The translations under genes and the position numbers were made by a program. From NCBI RefSeq assembly GCF_001424405.1, contig NZ_LMPS01000001.1, positions 2,043,999 to 2,107,998 of the forward strand: a stretch of DNA of 64,000 nucleotides. Reading direction: 5' to 3'. This document shows positions 52,131 through 61,171 of this stretch, piece after piece. Below the pieces are notes generated by a model. It worked only from the letters and a program-made list of their open reading frames with translations. It made no database searches and was not told where the DNA came from. This DNA is from Dyadobacter sp. Leaf189. GTDB lineage: Bacteria; Bacteroidota; Bacteroidia; Cytophagales; Spirosomataceae. Each line of letters begins with the position of its first letter. Position 1 is the stretch's first letter.

Positions 52131-53375
52131 ATGAGCAATTATTCCTCTCCTGCACCGGCTGGCGCTCCCAAATTCACTGAAAACAGATACCTGATTACCC
52201 TCATTTTTGTCACTTCGCTTTTCATGTTCTGGGGCATCGCCATTACCATGGGAGATGTTTTGAATAAGCATTTTCAGCACGTACTCAGCCTGACCAAGAC
52301 GCAGTCTGCTTTTGTGCAGTTTGCGATTTTCGGGGCTTATGGTGTAATGGGGATACCAGCGGGGCTTTTTATGAAGCGTTTCGGTTATAAAAATGGGGTA
52401 CTCTTCGGTCTGGCGCTTTTTGCACTCGGATCGTTTTTGTTTGTTCCCGCGGCGGCGGCGGCTTCATTCCCGTTTTTTGGTGGTGCATTGTTCATTCTGG
52501 GCTGCGGTATTTCCACGCTCGAGACAGTAGCGCACCCGTTTGTTGCCTCGCTCGGTGACCAGCGTACCAGCGATATGCGCATCAACTTTGCACAGGCATT
52601 TAATGCATTGGGTACCATCATCGGTCCTGCGGTAGGTTCTTATTTTTTGTTGAGAAACAATGTTGAAGGCAGCACTGACCTTACTTCGGTTAAAACATTA
52701 TATATCGTAATCGGAAGTGTTATCGCGACGATCGCCGTGCTTTTTTCTTTCGTTAAGGTACCTGCATTAACTGACCCGCACGTGGCAGCAGATCCCGCGG
52801 CTGCGAATGTGGATACCCACCCTGAGAAGGGTCTTTTTGAGCATACGCATTTTAAGTGGGCGGTATTTGCGCAATTTTTCAATGTAGCCGCACAAGCAGG
52901 TACCTGGGCGTTTTTCATTAATTATGGTCATGAGAAAATGGGCTTCACGGATGCGGTCGCAGGTAACTGGATGATCCTCTTTTTCGTGCTGATGCTTGCC
53001 GGCCGTTTCATCGGCACGTTCCTGATGCGTTTCATCGCACCGCCTTCCTTACTTGCCATTTTCGCAGCATGTAATATCGTGATGTGCCTTATTATCGCGC
53101 AAAGTCTGGGCTGGCCGTCGTTTATCGCATTGCTGATGCTCAACTTCTTTTTCAGCATTATGTTCCCGACGATTTTTAGTCTGGGTTTAAAAAACCTTGG
53201 AAAACATACGCAGCAAGCTTCTTCCTTTATTTCAATGGGTGTAGTAGGAGGCGCATTTTTCCCATTCGCAATGGGAGCGGTAGCAGAAACCAATGTAGCA
53301 CACGCCTACTACCTGCCGATTATCTGCTATACTGTGATATTCCTGTTCGGATATAAGTTTTATAAGGTAAAATAA
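52131..53375 (+). CDS. FucP-like major-facilitator sugar permease
   Basis: 414 residues with 12 predicted membrane segments. It belongs to the fucose:proton symporter-like group: FVTSLFMFWGIAITMGDVLNKHFQ, FVQFAIFGAYGVMGIPAGLFMKRFGYKNGVLFGL and GGALFILGCGISTLETVAHPFV match the usual FucP family landmarks. It imports a hexose or deoxyhexose by proton symport. The next gene encodes a ROK sugar kinase, so uptake and phosphorylation appear coupled. Between the two lie two large facing arrays of heptamer repeats. The exact sugar cannot be read. Confidence 0.9.
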   Translation: MSNYSSPAPAGAPKFTENRYLITLIFVTSLFMFWGIAITMGDVLNKHFQHVLSLTKTQSAFVQFAIFGAYGVMGIPAGLFMKRFGYKNGVLFGLALFALGSFLFVPAAAAASFPFFGGALFILGCGISTLETVAHPFVASLGDQRTSDMRINFAQAFNALGTIIGPAVGSYFLLRNNVEGSTDLTSVKTLYIVIGSVIATIAVLFSFVKVPALTDPHVAADPAAANVDTHPEKGLFEHTHFKWAVFAQFFNVAAQAGTWAFFINYGHEKMGFTDAVAGNWMILFFVLMLAGRFIGTFLMRFIAPPSLLAIFAACNIVMCLIIAQSLGWPSFIALLMLNFFFSIMFPTIFSLGLKNLGKHTQQASSFISMGVVGGAFFPFAMGAVAETNVAHAYYLPIICYTVIFLFGYKFYKVK

Positions 53376-53379
53376 CTTC

Positions 53380-53550
53380 GGCCGTCGGCTTTCGGCAGTC
53401 GGCTTTCGGCTGTTGGCTATTAGCCGTTAGCTTTTAGCCATTAGCTAGTCAAGGGTACATAGGATATATTACAGTTAAGTAGATAGCAAACGCTAATAGC
53501 TAACAGCTAACAGCTAACAGCTCATAGCTGACAGCTACCAGCTACCAGCC
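53380..53550. repeat. Ten-against-ten facing heptamer arrays
   Basis: Ten uninterrupted 7-mers (53380-53449: GGCCGTC, GGCTTTC, GGCAGTC, GGCTTTC, GGCTGTT, GGCTATT, AGCCGTT, AGCTTTT, AGCCATT, AGCTAGT) face ten on the opposite strand (53481-53550: AGATAGC, AAACGCT, AATAGCT, AACAGCT three times, CATAGCT, GACAGCT, ACCAGCT, ACCAGCC). The spacer is 31 bases. Consensus on the sense strand is RGCYNTY. The two arms can form one long imperfect hairpin between the permease stop and the kinase start. Confidence 0.93.
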
Positions 53551-53579
53551 AAAAACATTTAAACAAGAGATTACAAATA

Positions 53580-54479
53580 ATGAAACTCTGGGGGATTGAC
53601 TTAGGAGGTACTAAAATAGAATGTGCGGTGCTGGACTCTGCGCAGAATCTGGAAGTGATTGCGAGAATGCGCCTGCCGACTGAATCGGCGAAAGGGTATG
53701 AGCATATTTTGTCTCAGATCAAGAGACTGATAGATATGGTAGCAGAACAGGTGGGAGAGCGCCCGACCAAAATCGGGTTTGCTACGCCAGGAGTACTGGA
53801 ACCGGATTCTCAGCTGATGAAAAACTCCAATACTACCTGCCTGAACGGAATGCCGCTCAAAGCTGATTTGCAGAAAATTCTCGATGTACCCTGTCAGCTT
53901 GCAAATGACGCCAACTGTTTTGCATTGGCAGAGGCGCTAATGGGAGCGGGCAAGGAGCACCATGCAGCCGAGGTTGTTTTCGGTGTGATCATGGGTACCG
54001 GAGTCGGTGGCGGTTTGGTTGTGAATAATAAAATCATTGCCGGTCACCACGGTATCGGCGGAGAATGGGGCCACAATATATTGGAAGAAAACGGCCAGCC
54101 TTGTTACTGCGGTAAAGCCGGTTGTGTGGAGCAGGTTATTTCTGGTCCTGCATTGGAGAGATTTTACGAGCAGCAAAGTGGCGAGCGTCTTACCATGAAA
54201 GTGATTCTGGAAAGGTACCGAGAAGGAAATGACGTGCACGCGAGTGCTACGATCGAGCGGCTGCTTGAATATTACGGCCGCGCCATTTCCACATTGATCA
54301 ATGTGATCGATCCGGGATTGATCGTAATTGGTGGTGGGGTAGGTAATGTGGACTTGCTTTATACAGCGGGTTATGAGCGGATCAGAAAGTACATTTTTAA
54401 CAAAGGTGTGGTTACCACACCGATTGTGAAACCCAAGCTGGGAGACAGTGCGGGTGTTTTTGGCGCAGCTTTGCTCTAA
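53580..54479 (+). CDS. ROK-family sugar kinase (glucokinase/fructokinase type)
   Basis: 299 residues. The phosphate-1 motif is GIDLGGTKIE, the sugar-binding catalytic Asp is in LANDANCFALAEA, and the ROK signature follows as GVIMGTGVGGGLVVNNKIIAGHHGIGGEWGH with the zinc motif CYCGKAGCVEQ. The adenosine-binding end is GGGVGNVD. It phosphorylates a hexose imported by the adjacent FucP-like permease. No helix-turn-helix precedes the kinase domain, so it is an enzyme and not a ROK repressor. Confidence 0.93.
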   Translation: MKLWGIDLGGTKIECAVLDSAQNLEVIARMRLPTESAKGYEHILSQIKRLIDMVAEQVGERPTKIGFATPGVLEPDSQLMKNSNTTCLNGMPLKADLQKILDVPCQLANDANCFALAEALMGAGKEHHAAEVVFGVIMGTGVGGGLVVNNKIIAGHHGIGGEWGHNILEENGQPCYCGKAGCVEQVISGPALERFYEQQSGERLTMKVILERYREGNDVHASATIERLLEYYGRAISTLINVIDPGLIVIGGGVGNVDLLYTAGYERIRKYIFNKGVVTTPIVKPKLGDSAGVFGAALL

Positions 54480-54550
54480 AGTTCACGCTATTAACCAGTG
54501 CCGGTCTGTCGTTTGAAAAATAGTTCGTTAAACCATAACGCTCCATTACA

Positions 54551-55741
54551 GTGACAAACGCGAAGGCAGTTCAGCGTATCCAATCCATTGACATTGTCCG
54601 GGGCCTGATCATCGTGATCATGGCGCTGGACCACGTCCGTGATTACTTCCACATTACCGCTTTCACCGGCGACCCGCTCGATCCGAAGACTACGACGGGA
54701 ATGCTCTTCTTTACGCGCTGGATTACCCACCTTTGCGCACCTTCTTTCATGTTACTTTCGGGCATTTCCGCCTATTTGTCCGGGCAGAACAAAACGCCGG
54801 CAAGTACCTCTTCTTTCCTGATCAAGCGCGGTTTCTGGCTGATCCTGGTGGATATAGTCTTCATGACATTCGGCTTTACGTTTGATATTACCTTCAAAAC
54901 AATCCTGCTGGCGGTACTCTGGGCTTTGGGCGGGAGTATGATCCTGCTTGGTTTGCTGGCACGTTTCCTGTCTCCGAAAGCTATTTTAGCTGTCGGACTG
55001 GTTATCGTATTTGCCCACAATCTTCTGGATTACATTCAGTTGGTGCCCAATTCTCCTGCCGACATTGTACTCGGTATATTCTTTACGGGAGCAGGTACGT
55101 TCATTCCGCGGGGTGATGGGGGTAACATTGCATTTTTGTACGTGATTGTGCCCTGGGCTGGCATTATGATGTCCGGCTACGGACTGGGTACCCTCTATAA
55201 CCGGAGCTTTCCAGCTGAAAACCGCAGAAAGATCCTTGTGATCACAGGCATCGTGCTGACGATCCTTTTTGTTTTGCTGCGTTTTATCAATAAATATGGC
55301 GACCCTGCGCCGTGGAGCGTGCAGCAGGAGAGTTTTCGTACTTTTCTGTCTTTTATGAATGTACGTAAATACCCGCCTTCGCTGATATTCACACTCGCAA
55401 CACAAGGTCCGGTACTGCTGCTGTTAGCCTTTTCAGAGCGTTGGAATAATGCATTTACCCGCTTCTTCACGGTTTATGGAAAAGTGCCGTTTTTCTTCTT
55501 TTTGGTACATTTCTATCTGATACACCTGGTGAGTGCAATCGCGGTTCTTGCTTCGGGTTACACCTGGGCGCAGGCTACGGATGATAAGCTGTTTTTTAAG
55601 TTTCGTCCTGATGATTTTGGTTACGGGCTTGGCTGGGTTTACATTATCTGGATCCTGATCGTGCTGGCTCTTTACATTCCCTGTAAACGGTTTGGTGAAT
55701 ACCGGGCCCGTGAGCGCAAATGGTGGCTGAGCTACTTATAG
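54551..55741 (+). CDS. DUF1624 multi-span membrane protein (heparan-acetyltransferase/acyltransferase-3-like)
   Basis: 396 residues beginning with GTG at 54551; no ATG lies nearby in frame before the conserved start RIQSIDIVRGLIIVIMALDHVRDY. That segment with its Asp-His is the hallmark of DUF1624 and related transmembrane acyltransferases. About ten membrane helices follow (for example HLCAPSFMLLSGISAYLSG, FFLVHFYLIHLVSAIAVLASGY). A role in acylating cell-envelope sugars is possible but not shown. Single gene. Confidence 0.83.
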   Translation: MTNAKAVQRIQSIDIVRGLIIVIMALDHVRDYFHITAFTGDPLDPKTTTGMLFFTRWITHLCAPSFMLLSGISAYLSGQNKTPASTSSFLIKRGFWLILVDIVFMTFGFTFDITFKTILLAVLWALGGSMILLGLLARFLSPKAILAVGLVIVFAHNLLDYIQLVPNSPADIVLGIFFTGAGTFIPRGDGGNIAFLYVIVPWAGIMMSGYGLGTLYNRSFPAENRRKILVITGIVLTILFVLLRFINKYGDPAPWSVQQESFRTFLSFMNVRKYPPSLIFTLATQGPVLLLLAFSERWNNAFTRFFTVYGKVPFFFFLVHFYLIHLVSAIAVLASGYTWAQATDDKLFFKFRPDDFGYGLGWVYIIWILIVLALYIPCKRFGEYRARERKWWLSYL

Positions 55742-55813
55742 CTTGTCTCTTTAACCCTGGCAAGTAGAATTTTATCATCTTCATTTTATTACAACAACCT
55801 AAACATTGCTGTA

Positions 55814-57223
55814 ATGAAATACCTGTTTTCACTGGCTTTGTGCCTGTGCGCTTTCCGGAGTTTGGCGCAAGACAATGCTGAAACTTACCCGGTTGATCCT
55901 GCTTCGCAACAACAAGCCAATGTGCCGAAAGGCGAAATCCTGAAATTTACATTTGAACAATCCAAAATATTCCCCGGTACCTGGCGCGAATACTGGGTGT
56001 ACGTGCCTGCACAGTACAAACCGGATCAGCCTGCCTGTGTGTATGTGAACCAGGACGGGATCCAATGGAATGCGCCAACGGTCTTTGACAATCTCATTCA
56101 CAGCAAAGAAATGCCGGTAACAATTGGCGTATTTGTGATGCATGGAAAGGTACGAGCCGCTGATCCGGCAAAGGCAAATGACCGCTTTAACCGCAGTTTT
56201 GAGTACGACGGATTAGGCGATGCTTACGCAAAGTTTATCCTGGAAGAGCTTCTGCCGGAAGTAGAGAAGCAAAAAACAAGCGACGGAAGAGCAATCCGCC
56301 TTTCAAAAAGCGGGAACGACCGGGCCATAGGCGGATCAAGCAGCGGGGCAGTTTGTGCATTTACCGCCGCCTGGGAGAGACCGGATGCATTTACCCGCGT
56401 TTTCAGCGCAATCGGGACTTATGTAGGTCTGCGAGGCGCCGACCGTTACCATACATTGGTCCGCAAATTTGAACCAAAACCAATACGGATCTACATGCAG
56501 GACGGTGCTAACGATCTGAACATCTACGCTGGTGACTGGTGGATGGCGAACCAGACCATGTTGCGTGCGCTTACATTTGCCGGCTACGAGGTGCTGCATC
56601 AATGGGGCGAAGGCGGGCACAATGGAAAACACGGCTCGGCTATATTTCCGGAAGCAATGCGGTATTTATGGAAAAACTGGCCTGAACCTGTGAAGAAAGG
56701 TACTTCGCAAAATCAGGTATTGTCTTCGATTTTAATCGAGGGACAGGATTGGGAAGCAGCAAACGACGGCGCTCAGGTTCTTGCCAAAAAGTCAAAAGCC
56801 AAACTCGGTGCCAATCGGGCATTGTCCCCTGATCAGACGCTGCTTTACGAGACAGAACCCGCATCCCATTGGGTATGGTCCTCGCAGATCCAGCGAGACG
56901 GAACAAAGGCGCATAGACAGAAATATGGCTGGCTGCACGTGAATGATTCAGAAGAAAGCGCGCTGGCCGGCGGGCTGGTGTGTGATATGGAAGGCCGCAT
57001 ATATGTGGCAACCGCAGCCGGTATCCAGATTTTAGATCAAACCGGTCGCGTAAATGCAATTATCCCGATGCCTGAGGGTGTACCGTTAAAGGTTGCATTT
57101 GGCGGAAAAGATTCAAACGAATTATATGCAACCACATCCCACAAAATCTACAAACGTAAATTAAACACAAAAAGCACAGCTGCATCTGAAACCCCAACAA
57201 AGCCCGCTCCACCAAAATTATAA
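55814..57223 (+). CDS. Secreted fusion of an esterase domain with a gluconolactonase/SMP-30-like C-terminus
   Basis: 469 residues with a signal peptide (LFSLALCLCAFRSLAQ). Residues ~45-300 are a putative-esterase alpha/beta-hydrolase: REYWVYVPAQYKPDQPACVYVNQDG, nucleophile elbow IGGSSSGAV, acid in MQDGANDLN and His in EGGHNGKHG. Residues ~340-450 keep a partial SMP-30-like propeller (WVWSSQIQRDG, GGLVCDMEGRIYVATAAGIQILDQTGRVNAIIPMPEG, KVAFGGKDSNELYATT), fewer blades than a full gluconolactonase. Related fusions act on plant or glycan esters. The tail is Thr/Pro/Lys-rich. Confidence 0.85.
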   Translation: MKYLFSLALCLCAFRSLAQDNAETYPVDPASQQQANVPKGEILKFTFEQSKIFPGTWREYWVYVPAQYKPDQPACVYVNQDGIQWNAPTVFDNLIHSKEMPVTIGVFVMHGKVRAADPAKANDRFNRSFEYDGLGDAYAKFILEELLPEVEKQKTSDGRAIRLSKSGNDRAIGGSSSGAVCAFTAAWERPDAFTRVFSAIGTYVGLRGADRYHTLVRKFEPKPIRIYMQDGANDLNIYAGDWWMANQTMLRALTFAGYEVLHQWGEGGHNGKHGSAIFPEAMRYLWKNWPEPVKKGTSQNQVLSSILIEGQDWEAANDGAQVLAKKSKAKLGANRALSPDQTLLYETEPASHWVWSSQIQRDGTKAHRQKYGWLHVNDSEESALAGGLVCDMEGRIYVATAAGIQILDQTGRVNAIIPMPEGVPLKVAFGGKDSNELYATTSHKIYKRKLNTKSTAASETPTKPAPPKL

Positions 57224-57271
57224 AGCATCAGTATTCCCAAAAGGGCCCACTAGGGCCCAAACATCGGTAGA

Positions 57272-57748
57272 TCAAATATAAGGGCCGCCCGGCACGCCCC
57301 AGCCCCATTTCGGCATCGGTTCGTCCGGGTTCATTTCAAGTGTTTCGGCATTGGAATTGATCACCGCAATGCGCGTGCCCCATTCAATGTAAGCGACGAA
57401 TGCGGATCGGAATTCGGGATCGTCGGGCAGGTTAAGTTCATCAGCAGTTTCCAGCAGCAGCGCGACCCAGCGCTGGCGATGTTGTTCGGTAAGGTGTTTG
57501 GATAAGTGTTTTTGGATCATTTTGAAGTGGCTGCCTTCTTCGCTGCTGTACATTTCGGGGCCACCGAAAACCTCTGCAAGGAAATGGGCAACATGGAGCT
57601 GATGTTCCGGCGACATGTATTTGAAAACCGGTTCCAGCAACGGGTCATTCAGCACCTTTTTGTAAAATTGCTGCGTCAGGTTTTCGAAGGTGGACATTCC
57701 GCCGGCCCATTCGTACAAAGTAGGTACTGATTTTTCGGATTCACTCAT
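57272..57748 (-). CDS. Truncated (2-on-2, group II-like) hemoglobin
   Basis: 158 residues from the ATG at 57748; the frame extends to 57811 but would overlap the upstream gene. The globin body runs from LYEWAGGMSTFENLTQQFYKKVLNDPLLEPVFKYM to the helices around HFKMIQKHLSKHLTEQHRQRWVALLLETAD, with the probable heme-ligating His in the latter region. The end MPKWGWGVPGGPY is typical of this bacterial subgroup. Such globins bind O2 or NO. It starts 29 bp after the stop of the glycosidase-like gene on the same strand, so the two are probably co-transcribed. Confidence 0.86.
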   Translation of the reverse strand: MSESEKSVPTLYEWAGGMSTFENLTQQFYKKVLNDPLLEPVFKYMSPEHQLHVAHFLAEVFGGPEMYSSEEGSHFKMIQKHLSKHLTEQHRQRWVALLLETADELNLPDDPEFRSAFVAYIEWGTRIAVINSNAETLEMNPDEPMPKWGWGVPGGPYI

Positions 57749-57776
57749 TTCAGTGCTGTTTAGCGATGTTAATCTG

Positions 57777-59891
57777 TCAATTCCACTCCATAACAATCCC
57801 GTCAAATCCATTCAGTCCGGCAAGTTCAAGTTGAATCTGGCCATTTTTCCAGACAAATTTCACAGGTTTCCCGCTGGCCAGGGAGAATACCTTTTCAGGT
57901 TTTTTCTCGCATTCAAACTGAAAATTCAGATTGTACAAAGGCAAAGGTTCAAAATAGGTATTGCCACTGAAACCGGTCAGGTTGATCAGGTGCAGGATCA
58001 AACCGTCGCTTGTTTGTCCGCTGTTATTATTGTTGACGGTATTCCGTGTAAATTCCTTTAAAATAGTTTCAACTCTTGCCGGCGCATTGGTTCTGATCTG
58101 ACGTGTGTTTTCCGGTAAAACATAACTGATTGCGTCCAGAAGCAGGTTTTTGTGTTCCTGGTACCCGTGCATGTAGTAGATTTTACCAAGGTTAACAGGA
58201 AAAATAAGCGCCTTGCTTTTAGGGTGGTTTTTGATTCCCATTGCATAGTAGCCTGTCGGATCGTGGCCGCCGATGATTTCGGGCGGACCGGGGCGGCCTT
58301 TTGCAAGTACCGGCAGCAGCTTCTGGTCAGCACCTGACAGGTCATACAAACCGAGATTGAATTTCCAGAAAATCATCTTCTGTCCAGCAAAACTTTTGAA
58401 TATCGCACGGTTGTCGGGCACGAGGTAGTTGCCCGCGCCGTCATTGTCTTTCTTTTCGATCTTTGCGCCAAACAGCGTCTGCAAAGTTTCCGGACTGTCG
58501 AACAGGGTGCGGTTCGTGGCGATCACGTGCGTGCCTGCATTGACGGCTTCTTTCAAAACCTGCAAAGCCTCGGGTTTAAGGTAAGTGATCTCAGGCAGGA
58601 TCAGCAGCTTGTAGCCTTTCACTTTCTCTGCGAGGTTGTGTATCTGCCCGTCTTCAATGATATCGAATGGGATATGTGCCTCGCGCAACATCAACTGGAT
58701 GCCGCGGTATTCCTGCATCGGATCACCGCTTGGCCAGGCGCCGGGAGCCACGACAGCAATCTTCGCAATGGATTTGTATTTGCCAAAATAGGGCTCATGC
58801 TTCTTGTGAAATGCATATACCTTTCTGAAAACCTCAAAATTGCGCTCGTCTTCATAGCCGCGCATATCGCCCATCATGCTCATATCCAAGCCTGATCCAT
58901 TTGCAATATTCTCATAGAGCCGGATCTGTACTTCCTGCGGTTCCACTGCATTGTACCTCGACTGAAAAGAAATTTGCTGGATACTTGCATTGCTGATAAT
59001 GTGGTCCGGAAAGGAGTTTACCGCATTGCCAACATTGTCGCTCGCGGAATACGGCCAGTAGGGAAGGGTTGTCATGCTCTGGGATTCGTGGCGGATAATA
59101 TCCACGAACTTATCGGAATAGGTGCAGATCGCAACTTGCTTGTTTTTGGACTTTACCAGCTTGTGCAGCCGCTCCGACCAGTCTTCGACAGTATGTTTTT
59201 TGAATTCCAGGTATCTCTGAAAAAGAGGGTCCGCCTTGTTTTCTTCGGTAGGTAACTGCTGCCCGCCTGAAAACGCAGCAAAGCGTTTTTTGTCAAACTC
59301 ATTCTGATCAATGCCGTGGTATTTGCCTTCGTAGGGATTGTTGACCTGGTAACCCGGCATATTAAGGAAAATACCATCGATCGGAAATTTGTCCATCACT
59401 TCTTCAATGATCTGGAAGGATTTCTCCTGCACATAAGGCGCATTGATGGAAACCACGTACATATCGGTATTGATGATCCTTTCGCCCTTCGGTGAGATAT
59501 AGCACCATTCAGGATGCGCTTTGAAAATGCTTTCATGCACACGGCTGAAATCGAATCGGACAATTACTTTGATCTGCTGTTCATGGCATTTTCGTATGAT
59601 ATCGCCGAGCACATTGTTTTTTACGTGTGGGTTCTGATAATGGAAGTCCAGATTGGTAGGGTAAAAAGCCATAATACCGCCTGCATTGATGAGCAGCGTG
59701 TTGGCTGAGCACTTGACGAGATCTTCCACAACAGAATCTGCGTGAATTGTAGCTGCCTCGTAGTCGGGCAGGTTCATTTGAATGACGCGCAGGTTATTCC
59801 TTTTCCACCAAAGCTCCTTGTTTGTAGTGTTTTGGGCAAAAGTGATCGTGGAAAGTAGTAGCAGAATGGTTAGGAAAAGGTATTTCATCAT
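57777..59891 (-). CDS. Secreted GHL6-type putative glycoside hydrolase with GH42-like trimerisation domain
   Basis: 704 residues with a signal peptide (YLFLTILLLLSTITFAQ). Residues ~28-360 look like the TIM barrel of hypothetical glycosyl hydrolase family 6 (RVIQMNLPDYEAATIHADSVVEDLVKCSANTLLINAGGIMAFYPT, IKVIVRFDFSRVHESIFKAHPEW, FPIDGIFLNMPGYQ). Residues ~375-500 resemble the GH42 trimerisation domain (GIQLMLREAHIPFDIIEDG, KLLILPEITYLKPEALQVLKEAVNAGTHVIATNRT). A beta-rich C-terminus (~610-704) follows. Enzyme activity is not established for GHL6. A second ATG one codon later is a possible start. Confidence 0.82.
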   Translation of the reverse strand: MMKYLFLTILLLLSTITFAQNTTNKELWWKRNNLRVIQMNLPDYEAATIHADSVVEDLVKCSANTLLINAGGIMAFYPTNLDFHYQNPHVKNNVLGDIIRKCHEQQIKVIVRFDFSRVHESIFKAHPEWCYISPKGERIINTDMYVVSINAPYVQEKSFQIIEEVMDKFPIDGIFLNMPGYQVNNPYEGKYHGIDQNEFDKKRFAAFSGGQQLPTEENKADPLFQRYLEFKKHTVEDWSERLHKLVKSKNKQVAICTYSDKFVDIIRHESQSMTTLPYWPYSASDNVGNAVNSFPDHIISNASIQQISFQSRYNAVEPQEVQIRLYENIANGSGLDMSMMGDMRGYEDERNFEVFRKVYAFHKKHEPYFGKYKSIAKIAVVAPGAWPSGDPMQEYRGIQLMLREAHIPFDIIEDGQIHNLAEKVKGYKLLILPEITYLKPEALQVLKEAVNAGTHVIATNRTLFDSPETLQTLFGAKIEKKDNDGAGNYLVPDNRAIFKSFAGQKMIFWKFNLGLYDLSGADQKLLPVLAKGRPGPPEIIGGHDPTGYYAMGIKNHPKSKALIFPVNLGKIYYMHGYQEHKNLLLDAISYVLPENTRQIRTNAPARVETILKEFTRNTVNNNNSGQTSDGLILHLINLTGFSGNTYFEPLPLYNLNFQFECEKKPEKVFSLASGKPVKFVWKNGQIQLELAGLNGFDGIVMEWN

Positions 59892-60040
59892 ATAATGTTC
59901 ATTTCGCTGAAAAGGGGCCGGTGTTTTTGTATCTACTTGGAAAATCGCATTTCAAGGTATCCCGAAGAGCCAAATAGAAGCTGGCTTAATTTTTTAACGT
60001 AGTAAGCTATTGCTACTCATAACTCCTAAGTATCCTGAAA

Positions 60041-61171
60041 TTGAACAAGTTTACATTTTTGTTCCTGCTTGCGTCTGTGGTGACGAACATACCTGCCGCT
60101 TTCGGTCAGGGTGACTGGTTTAAGCGTTTTGTTGCAAAAACGGTATCGGATACTACTTCTCCTGGCGAGTCGAGTTTCAGGATTTATCCCACATTAGGTT
60201 ATTCTCCTGAAACGAGCTTTGAGTTTGGCTTGTCATCCCTTTTGATTTTTCAGGCAAAAAAAGATACACTCAACCGCCTGAGCGAGGTTCAGGCTTTTAC
60301 GTTCGTGACTCTGGAGGGGCAGTACGGTATCTGGCTCGACAATGCGATATATGGAGATAAGGACAAATGGTTTTTTCTTGGACGTACCCGCTTCCAGCGT
60401 TTTCCATTACTTTATTATGGCATTGGTCCCAAAACACCCGATAAAGATCCTGCGCTGATCGATGCGAACTACATTCTCCTGAGGCAGAGGGTCTTGCGTA
60501 AAATCGTTCCTGATCTTTTCGCAGGCCCGGAAATTGATTACCAGCAGCTTTATAATGCCGGTTTTGAACAGCCCGACGATCACTTTTATGACAAGCCGCT
60601 TGGCGCCGACGGAGCCAGAAATATCGGACTGGGCGCGGCGCTCGTATATGACACCCGGCACAATGTGCTTAATGTGAGAAAAGGGTTTTTTGGAGAAATA
60701 TCTTTTCTGAAATACAGTCCGGCACTGGGCAGCAATCAAAACTTCCGAACAATCAACCTTGATGTAAGAGGATCACATCCGACCAGCATCCGGAATGTAT
60801 TGGCCTGGCAGGTTTACGGAAATTTCAACACTGGCAATGTCCCGTTCAACCAGCTTGCATTAATGGGCGGCGAGATGATCATGCGCGGCTATTACTACGG
60901 CAGGTACCGCGATAAGAGTATGCTGGCTACGCAGGTTGAGCATCGCTGGCTTCCATTTGGGTTCAGCAAACGTTTTGGCGCAGTCGCTTTCGCGGGTACG
61001 GCGGTAGTCGGGCCACGGATCAGGGACTTCTCGTTCAAATACATCCGCCCGTCTGGCGGAGTAGGTTTGCGTTACTTGCTTTTTCCTAAAAAAGACATAT
61101 TTCTGCGTCTGGATGTTGGTTTTACCAAAGATGGCCCGGGCTTTTACTTGTTTACAGGAGAAGCATTTTAA
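60041..61171 (+). CDS. Outer-membrane beta-barrel protein of the BamA/TamA (surface antigen) type
   Basis: 376 residues starting at TTG (60041), chosen because the signal peptide (FTFLFLLASVVTNIPAAFG) begins there and no ATG precedes it in frame. The mature chain alternates amphipathic strands typical of a 16-strand barrel; the segment MGGEMIMRGYYYGRYRDKSMLATQVEHR is the RGY/F motif region of Omp85 proteins (loop L6). No POTRA domains are visible, so it is a stand-alone barrel. A role in outer-membrane transport is only a family guess. Its TAA stop overlaps the TAA of the convergent MFS gene by 4 bp (TTAA). Confidence 0.85.
   Translation: MNKFTFLFLLASVVTNIPAAFGQGDWFKRFVAKTVSDTTSPGESSFRIYPTLGYSPETSFEFGLSSLLIFQAKKDTLNRLSEVQAFTFVTLEGQYGIWLDNAIYGDKDKWFFLGRTRFQRFPLLYYGIGPKTPDKDPALIDANYILLRQRVLRKIVPDLFAGPEIDYQQLYNAGFEQPDDHFYDKPLGADGARNIGLGAALVYDTRHNVLNVRKGFFGEISFLKYSPALGSNQNFRTINLDVRGSHPTSIRNVLAWQVYGNFNTGNVPFNQLALMGGEMIMRGYYYGRYRDKSMLATQVEHRWLPFGFSKRFGAVAFAGTAVVGPRIRDFSFKYIRPSGGVGLRYLLFPKKDIFLRLDVGFTKDGPGFYLFTGEAF

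Noticed and set aside
53380..53550. CRISPR array
   Set aside because: The units are 7 bases without unique spacers, in two orientations, and no cas gene is present.
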